NCBI GenBank assembly: GCA_050084985.1
Contig: JBITNC010000001.1
Location: 189,286,001 to 189,350,000, forward strand
DNA from: Nageia nagi
Lineage: Eukaryota; Pinophyta
Length of the DNA: 64,000 nucleotides
Direction of reading: 5' to 3'
A program made the translations under genes and the position numbers. Shown piece by piece: positions 50,746-63,110 of the stretch. Under the pieces are notes generated by a model that saw only the letters and a program-made list of their open reading frames with translations, was not told where the DNA came from and did not search any database. How positions within the stretch are numbered: the stretch's first letter is position 1; every line of letters begins with the position of its first letter.

Positions 50746-52203
50746 GTAAGTATAATGAAATTTGATCTTGAAATAACATTATGCTTGCAAAGGAAGCAAA
50801 GGTAAAGAGAACAAAAATTTGATACTTCCTTGGTTTGGCTGTCCAGATCATTAAGGATTTGATGATGTATATTGCCCCCTCTTTGCCTTGGTTGTGAGAT
50901 GTAATGGCTTGCATGTAGTAGAATTAACTAAGAGCAAAGAATGAAACTTTAAAAAGTGAGGTACACACTTTTATGAACATATATGATTGTTAATTCATAA
51001 AATATATAATAGTTATAGTAAGAGAGAACATCATAGCATTTCATCAAATGATATAGAAATAATAGAGCAAGGATGAAATTAATACAATATGTATACATTA
51101 TCTTGAGTAAACTAAATACAAAAATGCTTAATATTTCATTTTTATATATATACATAAGAAATTATGATAAAAGTGTGTTCATATCATCATGTGGTACATG
51201 CCCCATTCCTATATGGAACACATGTATTTAGAACTATTTATATTAACATCGTCATGAGGTACATGCCCAATTATTAGATGCAACATACGAATCAAGGAAA
51301 AAATAATATGGTGATGGTTAGTTGAGACCTAAAGGTGACTCAAAGATAGAGGTTAGTTGAGACCCAACCAATAAAGGTGACTCAGAGACATGGATGGTTT
51401 GAATATTTTCCAACCATGCTATGTAATATGCTACTCATCATCATGAGGTACATAACCCATTATTAGATTTATTAAGGGTTGATTGGTTTGAATATTTTCC
51501 AATCATGCATGATTATAGCACCATTGATAATATGGCCATTATAATGATGATTATTTTAATTCCAATCACAAAACTAAACCAAGAAAAATGGTTGGTTTAG
51601 TTCCAATAAAATGATTAAAATAGTGATGGTTATTTAGTATCCATCTAACAAGGAAATGATATGCTAAATATGATAACAAAGCATGAAATAATTGAATTTT
51701 GATCATGAATGTAAATGTAAGAGAGTAGAAAATAATACCTACATTTACCTATAATGAATAGGGTGATTTGTTGCAAAAAAGCTAGCACATGCATAAAAGG
51801 TAACACGAGCACTAAGCCTCATGTTGATTTAGACTCTACAACTTTTTTGAAATTGAGATATGATTGCTCAAATGGGTTTGGCTTATGTGTGGTATCTAAT
51901 AATAACATAGAATTTCCTAAGGCATCATCTACATGACTGATTAAACCAATATTATTGGTCTAAAAATGATAATTGAATAACTGATATCTGAGACTACCAC
52001 ATGATTTATCTAACCTATTTGTGGATATTGAGTCCTATGATTTTTATTTTAGTCTAAAATATGCTAAGGATACTAGCATGGAACTTGCAATGATTGAGTA
52101 ATTTTACATATAAACTTACTATGATCGCTAGCTCAATAGAAGGAAATGGAGCTAGGATCCTAATATATAACCTCTGTATTGATGATTGACTAAAGGAAGA
52201 CCT
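50746..52203 (-). mobile_element. 3' non-coding region of gypsy element B
   Basis: This is the stretch between the pol stop (52206-52204) and the polypurine tract. It holds dispersed short repeats such as ATC(A/G)TCATG(A/T)GGTACATGCCC at about 51183, 51248 and 51437, and GG(A/T)TGGTTTGAATATTTTCCAA at about 51392 and 51483. No coding motif is seen. Confidence 0.6.
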
Positions 52204-52454
52204 CTAGAGCCTATGTGATAAGCTTATCTTATGCATAAAAGGGTTGAGATGCTCTATTTTTGTTGAAAATTTATCAACTTTTCCATCAAATGTTTCCAAT
52301 ATATATACATTATTTGGATACTTGGTCTTGATGATGTAGGGACCAATCTAATTGGTTTCAAACTTGCCCTTGTCTTATTTTTCATCCTATGACTTGTGAT
52401 GATTTTTCTTGAGTACTAGATCACCTACTTGGATTTCTCTTGGAATAATATTTT
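52204..52454 (-). pseudogene. Gypsy element B pol, C-terminal part
   Basis: Reading leftward from the Copia insertion, the sequence gives IQVGDLVLKKN, IGPYIIKTKYPNNVYILE and FSTKIEHLNPFMHK, ending at TAG (52206-52204). This is the post-core integrase region. It is the continuation of the integrase at 62362-63110. A stop lies within (after KKNHHKS). Confidence 0.85.
52450..52454. repeat. Target duplication ATTTT, left copy
   Basis: ATTTT here and at 62362-62366 flank the Copia element. Removing one copy and the element gives an unbroken gypsy integrase frame. Confidence 0.9.
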
Positions 52455-54746
52455 TGTTGAGCATGTGCGATTGTCATTGTTGTCAACACGTGGTTTTGGT
52501 AAAGACCAGGTTTCGGAGGTGATGAGGTTAGCAAGGAGGATAAGATAGTCACGTTTTAGTAAAGACCAGATCCCGGAAGTGATGAGGTTAGCAAGGGAAT
52601 TAAGAAGCCAGGGTCAGTAAATAAAGCATTCCAGAAGAGATGATGTCAGCTATTTTAGGCCTTAACCCAAAACTGGAGCCCGGAAGTGATGAGGTCAGCA
52701 AGGAGCGATCAAATAGCTGGCGCTAGTGAGTAAAACATTCCAGAGGGAAGAGATGACATCACGGGAAGAACGATGTTCACATTTTTGAATGAAACTGGGT
52801 TTCGAAGATGATGAGGTCAGCAAGGGGTGATTAAAAAGGCCAAAGTTAGTAGATTAAGCATTCCGAAATGAAATGATAAAAGCTCAGTTGTGAAAAAAAT
52901 TAGGTTTTGGAGAAAGTGAGGAGAGCATTCTGGAAGCATGAAGATGACATCACGGGGAGAACAACGTTCACATTTTTGAATGAAACTGGGTCCTAGAGAT
53001 GATGAGGTCAGCAAGGAGTGATCAAATAACTGGAGCCAGTGAGTAAAACATTCTGAAATGTAGAGATGAGAATAGCAAAGAAAGATCAAATAGCCAGAGC
53101 CAATAAATAGAATATCTCAGAAGCGACAAGGACAATGAGAAGTCAGACCACATCTTTAAGTTTCTTTTATTTGAAAATGACATCAGCATGGACATCATAG
53201 GAATCATTTTACTCTACTTCTAGAGTCTGAAGAAGATGACGTTAGCAATTGGTGTTGAAAAGTCTGGAAGGCCATGCAGATAATTTGGAACTCTCTTCCG
53301 GAGTCCAGAGATGATGATATCATGGTGTGGACATCGCAGGAAGGGTTTTACTCTACTTCTAGAGTCCAGAGAAGATGATGTTAGCAGTTGGTGTTGAAAA
53401 GTCCAGAAGGCCACACGGATACCTTGGAACTCTCTTCTGGAGTCCAGAGATGATGACATCATGGTGAATACAATAAACATCTGGTAAGCTAGTAGGCCAC
53501 GCAGATACCTTGGAACTCTCTTCCAGAGTCTGAAGATGATGACATCATGGTGAATACAATAAACATACGGTAAGCTAGTAGGCCACATAGATACCTTGGA
53601 ACTCTCTTTTGGAGTCCAGAGATGATGACATCATGGTGAATACAATAAACATTCGGTAAGCTAGTAGGCCACGTAGATACCTTGGAACTCTCTTCCGGAG
53701 TTCAGAGATGATGACATCATGGTGAGTACAATAAACATCTGGTAAGCTAGTCAATCTCTAGGCTATAGAAAGAGATTCTGGAACTAAAAATTAGATACTA
53801 TCAAATCTCCAGAATCAGTGGAGAAAGAGCTACACTTGTCTGAACAACTCTATTTGAGCAATAGGAGCGTTCGTCAGTTATAGCAGTTGCAGTCTTAGAT
53901 AGTGAACTCTCTTAGTGCAAGAGCTATTACAAATAAAGATTTCTTTTCAGTTTATTTTTGATAACATGTGATGATAGGAATAGTTTCGTGAGGGGTTTTT
54001 TGATGTGTAACGGTTTTCTTGATGTGTAACAATTTTCTTGATGTGTAACGATTTGTAGGAATGGATGTGAAGAGTGGATTGTAGATTTAGGGAAAACTAG
54101 CGAGCAGAGATGTGGTGAGTTGAAGTAATGGTGTGGAAGTGAAGGTAATAGCATGGAAGAGGTGGAGAGTGGATCAAAGAAGGTGTGAAAAATATGCGTG
54201 GAGAGAAGGGTGAGAAGAGAAGTGTGTAGTGGAGAGGGAAGAGCATGGAAGAGGGGAGTATCCGGAGTATGTGAAGTGAGCAAACGAATATGCAGAGAGG
54301 ATAGTGATTGTTTAACTGTGTTACTTTGGAGCTGTGTGCAGAGATCAAATAATGAGCATTAGAGCTAGACCATTGAGGGTCTTCTAGAACTGTATTCCTT
54401 TCTCCTTTTTGAATGTTGTATCAAGTGGGTGCTTGATAGCTGGAGTTGGTGCTCCAAGTAGTAGGTGCTACTATATTTAAAGTGGTAGTTGGTGCTACCC
54501 TTCATAATTGGTGTTGTGAATCTATAAGCTTTCTTTAATGACTAGATTTGGATTGGAGTCCAAGCAGTCATGTTCGGGGATGTAGCCAATCTAGTGAACC
54601 TCATTATATCTAGTTTTGTGTGATGTACTTGGTGTGCTTGCTCAATTTTCTTTGGCTTTTAATCTATCTTTATTTACGAAGCTTAAATTGATTATTTTTA
54701 TATACACCAATTCACCCCCCCTCTCAGTGTCACTCGAAGTCCAACA
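52455..54746 (+). repeat. 5' LTR of the Copia element
   Basis: It starts TGTTGAGC and ends GTCCAACA. Its left half (about 52490-53130) carries the module shared with the gypsy-type LTRs (GATAAGATAGTCACG, GTAAAGACCAG, GATGAGGTTAGCAAGG, AAAGCATTCC). The middle (53421-53765) is an 86-bp tandem array. A TATATTTAAA box is at 54472-54481. In the first roughly 230 aligned bases I count about two dozen differences from the 3' LTR, almost all transitions. Confidence 0.96.
53421..53765 (+). repeat. 86-bp tandem array in the Copia 5' LTR
   Basis: Four units start ACCTTGGAACTCTCTT at 53421, 53507, 53593 and 53679, exactly 86 bp apart. Each has GATGATGACATCATGGTGA, a CRE-like near-palindrome, and AATAAACAT..GGTAAGCTAGT. 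A related, shorter unit precedes it near 53285. The 3' LTR has the same array (61035-61379). Confidence 0.93.
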
Positions 54747-54748
54747 AT

Positions 54749-54760
54749 TGGTATCAGAGC
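54749..54760 (+). promoter_or_regulatory. Primer-binding site of the Copia element
   Basis: TGGTATCAGAGC, the common initiator tRNA-Met primer site of plant LTR elements, 2 nt after the 5' LTR end. Confidence 0.95.
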
Positions 54761-54810
54761 TAGGTTCCTACTTAGGCTATAATAGCTAAGGAGATCCTGG
54801 TAGTGACACT

Positions 54811-56700
54811 ATGGCAAGCGGAGAAGGTTTCTCATCTAACAAGGCACCTCTCTTTGATGGAACCAATTATGCTTTCTAGAAAATTTGAATGAAGAATTAT
54901 CTCAGTGCATTGGGTTTTGGTACTTGGGATGCTGTTAAAAGGGGTTACACTCCTCCCCCTACAGGTCCATCAGATGAAGCAGAAAGAAAGGCATTTGAAT
55001 GTGATGCAAAAGCAAGAAATGCTCTAATGTGTGGTCTTGTAGATAGTGAACTGGTGAAAGTTATGGTGTGCAAATCTGCAAAAGAAATATGAAATAAGTT
55101 GAAGAGCATTCATGAAGGAGATGATAAAGTCAAGGAAGCAAAACTTCAAACTCATAGAGCTCAATTCGAAGTTCTAAAGATGAATGAAGATGAAACCATC
55201 GAAGCATACATGTTGAGAGTAAATGAAATTACTAATGCAATCAGAGGTCTTACGGAAGAAATTGAAAATCATATCATTGTGAAAAAGGTACTACGATCTC
55301 TCACATCTCGCTTTGATTCAAAGGTGTCTGCTATTGAAGAAGCAAAAAATTTGAAAACTTTCAGCATGGATGAAATGCATGGATCGCTGATTGCTTATGA
55401 AATGAGGATTGGAAAAGCAAAACATTTAGAAAAGGAAGTAGCATTTAAAGCCAATAACATTACCATAGCCAAAATAGATTCTGATGATGAGGAACAATCT
55501 GATGAAGCAGAAGCAAATTTTGTTAGAAAGCTAAAAAGGGAAAAGGTAAATATAAAGGCAAGCTATCGTTTAAATGTTTTAACTGTGGTGGTATTGGTCA
55601 TTTCATTTCAAAATGTCCATATAGAAAAATTGATAAAGATGATCAAGAATCATATTTTGAGAAAAACCACAAAATGAAATCTCATGCTTGAAATAGGTCA
55701 AATAGACAGAGCTTCATATCTAAAAATGAAGGCTCCATAGATGATGATTCCAGTAATGAATCAGAAAAAGAATACAATGGAGCATTATTTATGGCATTTG
55801 AAGAGAAACTGAATGAAGATAATCAAAATGACCAAGAACATAAAAAGGAAGAGACAAATGAAGAAAATGACTATGAGATTGAGATTGATCTTGAAGAACT
55901 AATAACAGCATTGAATGAACTGAATAAAGAAATAAAGAAAAATAAGAAACTCTAAAAAAGGTTTGATAATGCAAGTAATATTATAGAAAACTTAAAAATA
56001 GAAGTGGAAGAATCTAAGAGGATAAATGAGAGTTTGGAGGAACAGCTTCTTGTGAAAGTTACAAATTGCAGTAAGCTTGAAGAAGAAATAACTGGGCTAT
56101 GTATGCAACTAGAGGAAGTCACCAAGAAAATTAGCTCTTTTGAATATCTAGAAGGAAGGTCGACTAAACTCAGCGAAATCATTAACAGTCAAAGAATGTT
56201 TTCTGATAAATCTGGTCTGGGATATGAACAAGGACAATCTTCTAATGACATAAAAAGGGAAAACATAAAAGAAACCAAAAAGAAGGAAGATAGCTCAGGA
56301 CTGGAGGATGATGGCTTCACTCAAGTGCATTCCAGAAGAAGACCCTATGCAGGAACAAGAAATACTCAGCAATATAATAGCTACATCCATCCCTTCAATG
56401 GATACTATTTCAAATGCTATGCATATGGACACAATTTCTGAATGTAAGTATAATATCGCTCCAAGAACCTTTGTTACTAGGAATGCATTCGGCCCACTAA
56501 TGGAGTATCCAGTTGAGTGTTACAACTATCATGAGTATGGACACATTACCAGATTCTATAGAAATAATCATGGCATGAGGTTCTTTCCACCAAGACAATT
56601 TCCTTCCATAAGACAGAATAAACAGTTTCAGAGCAGTCATCCACAGGAAGAAGAAAAATATAATAAAAAACAAGAAGCTAAAATAAAAGTAAAATAAGTC
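54811..56700 (+). pseudogene. Copia gag with zinc knuckles and coiled-coil spacer
   Basis: ATG at 54811 opens MASGEGFSSNKAPLFDGTNYAF, a typical Copia gag start. Stops follow at 54877, 54886 and 55090. The UBN2-like capsid region runs to about 55500. A frameshift near 55535 leads to a canonical CCHC knuckle (CFNCGGIGHFISKC, 55575-55616). A long Glu/Lys-rich region follows (about 55750-56170, probable coiled coil), then two degenerate knuckles: CYAYGHNF near 56415 and CYNYHEYGHITRFY near 56518-56560, each missing a Cys. Stops at 55689 and 55953. The length is greater than in many Copia gags. Confidence 0.85.
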
Positions 56701-59700
56701 TGGAAAGAAAAGGAGAAACTCAGAGAGGATAAAGAGTCTTTAATCTTTCAAACAACATTAAAAGCTCAAGATAAACCATCACCATGGATATTAGATAGTG
56801 GATGCTCAAGTCACATGACAGGTGACAAGAAGAAATTTCAAAAACTACAGGAATATGAAGGTAGGTCAGTAAGATTTGGAAACAATGATGATGCATAGAT
56901 TATCGGCAAAGGGACAGTCAAAATAAATGACGGCAACATCAGATCCGAAGAGGTATTATTTATTGTGGGACTGAAGCATAATTTGTTGAGTGTTAGTCAA
57001 ATATGTGACAAAGGACATGATGTAATTTTCAAAAAGCATGGCTGTGAGATCCGAAGGGCAAATAGTGGTAGACTTGTAGCAGTTGGTACAAGAACCTGTG
57101 GTAATTTATACACCTTATTAGATATTTTAGAGGGATCATGTCTTCTAGGTAAGGAGAGTGATGATTGGCTATGGCATAAGAGATTGGGACACATCTGTTT
57201 TAAAAACTTGATGAACATTTGCTCAAAAAGAGTAGTAAGAGATATGCCTAGTATCAACACACCAGCAAATGATATTTGTGATTCATGCCAAAGGGGAAAG
57301 CAAACTCGGGAAAAGTTCAAAGTGAAAGAATATCACACAAGCAGACCATTGGAAATCATACACACTGACCTATGCGGACCAATGAGAACACAAAGCATCA
57401 ATGGAGATAAGTATTTTATTCTATTCATAGATGATTATTCAAGAATGACTTGGGTCCAATTTTTGAGACATAAATCTGAAGCTTTTGAAATGTTCAAAGC
57501 ATTTAAAAATCAAGTAGAAAATTAGATAAAGAGGAGAATTAAATGTCTTCACTCAGACAGAGGAGGTGAGTTCACTTCTGATGAGTTTTTTGAGTTTTGC
57601 ATACAACACGGAATTAAAAGACAATTCTCTGCAGCAAGAACTCCATAACAAAATGGAGTAGTTGAAAGAAAAAATAGAGCAGTACAAGAAATGGCTCGAA
57701 CCATGCTGATAGAAAGCAAGATTGCTGATAGGTTCTGGAAAGAAGCAGTGCATACTGCAGTGCATATTCAAAATAGATGTATGATGCGACCACATGAGGA
57801 CAGAACACCATATGAATTATGGTTTGGAAGAAGAGCTACAGTGAGGCACTTCAGGATCTTTGGCAGTAAATGCTATATCAAGAGAATAGAAGAAAATTTA
57901 GGAAAGTTTGAGGATAGATCTGATGAAGGTATCTTTCTTGGTTACTCTTCGAAGAGCAAAGCATATAGGTGTTACAATAAAAGGACAAAAACAATCGTTG
58001 ATAGTGTCGATGTGTGTGTTGATGAGCAAAGAGATCTTCCCAAGAGAAATGATGATGATGATCTTCCTACCTATCAAGATTCAATTGAAGAAGAAAAAAA
58101 GAATAAAAACAAATCTAAGCCTCCTGTACAGCAATCACAAGTAAAGAAACCAAAAGATTCAAATTCACCAAGTAACCCAAATAGTGTTTCAGAAAATGAG
58201 TCGAAAGAAGATGAAAATTCAAAAACTCCACCAAATAGATGGCACAAGGATCATCCACAAGAGCAAATCATCGATGAGTTTCATACAGGCATCCAAACTC
58301 ACAGAGGGGTTTCACGCACCTATTCTCTCCTATCCAATATAGAGCCTAAAAATGTCTTAGAAGCTAGCCAAGATGAAAGCTAGATGAAAGCAATGGAGGA
58401 AGAACTCACTCAAATAGAAAAGAATGAAACATGGGAACTCGTTCCTAGATCAGCCAACAAAAATGTGATTGGCACAAAGTGGATTTTTCGCAATAAGTTG
58501 AATGAAGATGGGATAGTGGTTCGAAATAAAACTAGACTTGTTTGCAAGGGATATGCTCAAGTTGAAGGAATTGATTTTGAAGAAACTTTTACACCTGTGG
58601 CTAGATTAGAAGCTATTCGCATGTTTTTAGCTTTTGCAGTGTATAAAGACTTTAAAGTTTATCAAATGGATGTAAAATCAGCCTTTCTAAATGGAAAAAT
58701 TGAGGAAGAAGTCTATATTGAATAGCCAGATGGTTTCCAATTCGGAGAGAATCCTAATCTGGTATGCAAACTAAAGAAGGCTCTGTATGGTTTAAAATAG
58801 GCACCTCGAGCATGGTACTCCAGACTTGATACATATCTTCAGCAGCAAGGCTTTAGAAAAGGAATGGTGGATAACAATTTATACATTACATCAGAAAAGG
58901 AAAATTAGCTAATTGTTGTTGTCTATGTAGATGATATAATCTTTGGAGGAAGCAAGAATGAACTATGTAAAAATCTTGCTGACAACATGCAAACAGAATT
59001 CGAGATGTCTATGATAGGTGAGCTTGCATTTTTTCTCGGCTTACAAATCAATCAGTTGAAGAATGGCATGTTCATTTCTCAAACCAAGTATGTTAAGGAG
59101 ATGCTGAAGAAGTTTACCATGGAAGACTGTAAACCTGTGAGCACCCCTATGACGATAGGCTGCAAATTAAGCAAGGATGATAAAGTACCAACAGTAGATC
59201 AAACACAATACAGGTCAATGATTGGAAGTTTATTATATTTGACAACTACTAGACTGGATATTCTTCAAGCAGTATGTATGGTTGCTTTATTTCAAGCAAA
59301 TCCCAAAGAAACACATGTTACTGCAGTAAAGAGAATATTCAGATATCTCAAAGGTACAGTAGAATATGGTTTATGGTATCCTAGAGGAAAGGACTTTACA
59401 CTTGTTACCTTTTCAGATGCAGATTGGGTAGGATGCATGGATGATAGGAAGAGCACCAGTGGAGGAGCATTTTATTTGGGTAATAATCTTGTTGGCTGGC
59501 ATAGTAAAAAGCAAGACTCAGTATCCCTATCTATAGCAGAAGCAGAGTATATAGCAGCAACTTCTTATTGCACACAGATTCTATGGATGAAGCAGATGCT
59601 AAAAGATTTTGGTATACAGATTAATGAGCCCATATTAGTTCTTTGTGATAACACAAGTGCAATCAATATATCAAAAAATCCTATTATGCACTCATGAACA

Positions 59701-59877
59701 AAGCTTATTGCAATTAGATATCACTTTCTAAAAGAAAGAGTGGCGCAAGGAGAAGTACAGTTGGATTTTGTTCCAACCACAGAGCAAGTAGCAGACATCT
59801 TTACAAAGCCTTTGCCCAAAGACGTCTTCGAACATCTTTGAAACAAGCTAGGAGTTGTTGTCCTTCCCCAGCATTAG
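56701..59877 (+). pseudogene. Copia pol (protease, integrase, RT, RNase H)
   Basis: The protease active site is WILDSGCSSHMTG (DSG at 56794-56802). The integrase HHCC region is WHKRLGHICF..CDSCQRGK (about 57172-57300), with core motifs HTDLCGP, DDYSR and GVVERKN (about 57361-57675). Reverse transcriptase has [19 protein letters not shown] and catalytic YVDD (58924-58935). RNase H has FSDADWVG, DRKSTSGG and EAEYIA (about 59410-59560). The frame ends TAG at 59875-59877. In-frame stops occur at 56896, 57523, 57646, 58381, 58723, 58798, 58906, 59695 and 59839; most can be explained by a C:G to T:A change in CAA, CAG, CGA or TGG. Confidence 0.95.
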
Positions 59878-59900
59878 CTAGTTCTGGATGTCACATTCTC

Positions 59901-60068
59901 AGGGGGAGTGTTTATTTTTTTTCTTCCTATATTACTTCTGAGAATGTCATGTATGGACTCAGGGGGAGTCTGTAAATGCCCTTTGTTATTATTGATAAAG
60001 GGGGAGAGAAAAGTCTCGATGCTGGTGTCTGATCAAGTGGTGTTGCCAACAATTCCAAAGGGGGAGAT
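59901..60068 (+). promoter_or_regulatory. Four polypurine-tract-like runs before the 3' LTR
   Basis: AGGGGGAGTG (59901-59910), AGGGGGAGTC (59961-59970), AAAGGGGGAGAGAAAAG (59998-60013) and AAAGGGGGAGAT (60058-60068, abutting the LTR) form a series with 40-60 bp spacing. Only the last needs to prime; the others may be extra primers or decoys. Confidence 0.85.
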
Positions 60069-62361
60069 TATTGAGCATGTGCGATTGTCATTGTTGTCAA
60101 CACGTGGTTTTGGTAAAGACCAGGTTCCAGAGGTGATGAGGTTAGCAAGGAAGATAAGATAGTCACATTTTAGTAAAGACCGGAACCCAAAAGTGATGAG
60201 GTCAGCAAGGGGAATTAAGAAGTTAGGGTTAGTAAATAAAGCATTTCAAAAGAGATGACATCAGCTATTTTAGGCCTTAACCCAAAATCGAAGCCTAAAA
60301 GTGATGAGGTCAGCAAGGAGCAATCAAATAGCCAGTGCCAGTGAGTAAAACATTTTGGAGGGAAGAGATGACATCACAGGAAGAATGATGTTCACATTTT
60401 TGAATGAAACTGGGTTCCAGAGATGATGAGGTCAGCAATGGGTGATTAAAAAGGCGAAGTCAGTAGATTAAGCATTTCGAAATGAAATGATAAAAGCTCA
60501 ATTATGAAAAAAACCAAGTTTCAGAGAAAGTGAGGAGAGCATTCCGAAAGCATGAAGATGATGTCACGGGGAGAACAATGTTCACATTTTTGAATGAAAC
60601 CAGGTCTCGAAGATGATGAGGTCAATAAGGAGTGATCAAATAACTAGAGCCAGTGAGTAAAACATTCCGAAATGTAGAGATGAGAATAGCAAAGAGAGAT
60701 CAAATAGCCGAAGCCAGTAAATAGAATATCTCAGAAGTGACAAGGATAGCAAGAAGTCAGACCACATCTTTAAGTTTCTTTTATCTGGAAATGACATCAG
60801 CATGGACATCATGAGAATCATTTTACTCTACTTCTAGAGTCTGGAGAAGATGATGTTAGCAGTTGGTGTTGAAAAGTCTGGAAGGCCACGCAGATAACTT
60901 GGAACTCTCTTCTGGAGTCTGGAGATGATGACATCATGGTGTGGACATCATGGGAAGGGTTTTACTCTACTTCCAGAGTCCAAAGAAGATGACATTAGTA
61001 GTTGGTGTTGAAAAGTTTAGAAGGCCATGTGGATACCTTGGAACTCTCTTTTGGAGTTCAGAGATGATGACATCATGGTGAATACAATAAACATCCGGTA
61101 AGCTAGTAGGCCATGTAGATACCTTGGAACTCTCTTCTGGAGTTTGAAGATGATGACATCATGGTGAATATAATAAACATTCAGTAAGCTAGTAAGCCAC
61201 ATAGATACCTTGGAACTCTCTTTCAGAGTTCAAAGATGATGACATCATGGTGAATACAATAAACATCTGGTAAGCTAGTAGGCCACGCAGATACCTTGGA
61301 ACTCTCTTCCGGAGTTTGGAGATGATGACATCATGGTGAGTACAATAAACATCTGGTAAGCTAGTCAATCTCTAGGCTATAGAAAGAGACTCCAGAACTA
61401 AAAATCAGATACTGTCAAATCTCTGAAATCAATGGAGAAAGAGCTACACTTGTCTAAACAACTCTATTTGAGCAATAGGAGCGTTCGTTAGTTATAGCAG
61501 TTGCAGTCTCAGATAGTGAACTCTCTTAGTGCAGGAGCTATTACAAATAAAGATTTATTTTTAGTTTGTTTTTGATAATGTGTGATGATAGGAACAGTTT
61601 CATGAGGGGTTTTCTTGATGTGTAATGGTTTTCTTGATGTGTAACAGTTTTCTTGATGTGTAACGGTTTGTAGGAATGGATGTGAAGAGTGGATTGTAGA
61701 TTTAGGGAAAACCGGTGAGCAAAGACGTGGTGAGTTGAAGTAATGGTGTGGAAGTGAAGGTAATAGCGTGGAAGAGGTGGAGAGTGGATCAAAGAAGGTG
61801 TGAAAAATGAGCGTGGAGAGAAGGGTGAGAAGAGAAGTGTGTAGTGGAGAGGGAAGAGCGTGGAAGAGGGGAGTATCTGGAGTATGTAAAGTGAGTAAAC
61901 GAATATGCAGAGAGGATAGTGATCATTTAACTATGTTACTTTGGAGCTATGTGCAGAGATCAAACAATGAGCATTAGAGCTAGACCATTGAGGGTCTTCT
62001 AGAACTGTATTCCTTCCTCCTTTTTGAATGTTGTATCAAGTGGGTGCTTGATAGCTGGAGTTGGTGCTCCAAGCAGTAGGTGCTGCTATATTTAAAGTGG
62101 TAGTTGGTGCTACCCTTCATAGTTGGTGCTATGAATCTGTAAGCTTTCTTTAATGACTAGATTTGGATTGGAGTCCAAGCAGTCATGTTTGGGGATGTAG
62201 CCAATCTGGTGAACCTCATTATATCTAGTGTTGTGTGATGTACTTGGTGTGCTTGCTCATTTTTCTTTGGCTTTTAATCTTTCTTTATTTATGAAGCTTA
62301 AATTGATTATTTTTATATACATTGATTCACCCCCCCTCTCAGTGTCACTCGAAGTCCAACA
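60069..62361 (+). repeat. 3' LTR of the Copia element
   Basis: It begins TATTGAGC (the first G of TGTT changed to A) and ends GTCCAACA. It is collinear with the 5' LTR, including the shared module, the 86-bp array (61035, 61121, 61207, 61293) and the 3' leader. It differs mainly by transitions, often at CG, with reciprocal changes at TGACGTCA-type sites (60256-60263, 60559-60566). Confidence 0.96.
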
Positions 62362-62366
62362 ATTTT
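62362..62366. repeat. Target duplication ATTTT, right copy
   Basis: It matches 52450-52454 exactly. Confidence 0.9.
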
Positions 62367-63110
62367 TTCCATATGCTTTCTTAGCTCTTTTCTAATAAGA
62401 TTTGAGATGTTTTAAGGCATGAACTCTCTTTCCATCCAATTATTCTAGCTTCTTTAGCCTTGCTTTTTGTTGCTCTTCCCAAATAATGATGCCTTATAGG
62501 GACACCCTTATTGATGGTATCTCTACCTCCAATGGTAAGCCTACCTCAACTCCATAGATTAATAAAAATGGAGTATAACATGTAGCTGATTTGATGCTTA
62601 TTTTGTAAGCCCATAATGAATATATAAGTTATGAGTACCAATCTTTATGATTCTTCTTAATTTTCTTACATAAGATGTCAATAATTTTATTATTGAATGC
62701 TTCTGCTTGTCCATTTTCTTATGGATAATAGATTTATGACAACCTTTTCTTGATATTGAAACTTATGTAAAATTCCTTCACTTATTTGCTTATGAAGTTC
62801 TTTCCATTATCCATGATGACATGAGATGGAACATCAAATCTAGATATGATATTATCAGTCATGAATTTCATAATTTGAAGCCCCTTGAAGGATCTCAAAG
62901 GTATAGCTTCTGTGCATTTTGTGAAGTATCATGTAGTGATTAGAATGAATTTGTGTCCCTCATTAGATTTGGGATTGATGACTCCAATTAAATACAAAGC
63001 CCAAATGGAAAAAGGCCAAGGTGATATTTGTTGATTAGTATAATGTAACCTCAATGGTTTGGTTTGGTTGTGTTCTCCACTTCTCACAATGGTAGGTTCC
63101 TTGAAAGAGT
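62362..63110 (-). pseudogene. Gypsy element B integrase core
   Basis: Reading leftward from about 63080: CGEHNQTKP, SPWPFSIWALYLIGVINPKS (62990-62930, the first catalytic Asp replaced by Leu), YFTKCTEAIPL, VIMDNGKNFI (second Asp, about 62815-62785) and ENGQAEAFN (third catalytic residue region). It runs up to the Copia insertion and continues at 52454. Frame and stop damage occur, so it is not functional. Confidence 0.85.

Larger units (their letters stand above)
52455..62361 (+). mobile_element. Complete Copia LTR retrotransposon (decayed)
   Basis: The 9.9-kb element has LTRs 52455-54746 and 60069-62361, a primer-binding site, gag, pol in Copia order (protease, integrase, reverse transcriptase, RNase H), and several polypurine tracts. 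ATTTT flanks it on both sides. It sits inside the integrase of gypsy element B. It is structurally whole, but gag-pol has at least a dozen in-frame stops and two or more frameshifts, so it cannot move by itself. Confidence 0.97.

Noticed and set aside
53220-53588. 122-residue minus-strand frame with repeats
   Set aside because: It is the antisense reading of the 86-bp array in the Copia LTR (86 is not a multiple of 3, so the frame rotates).
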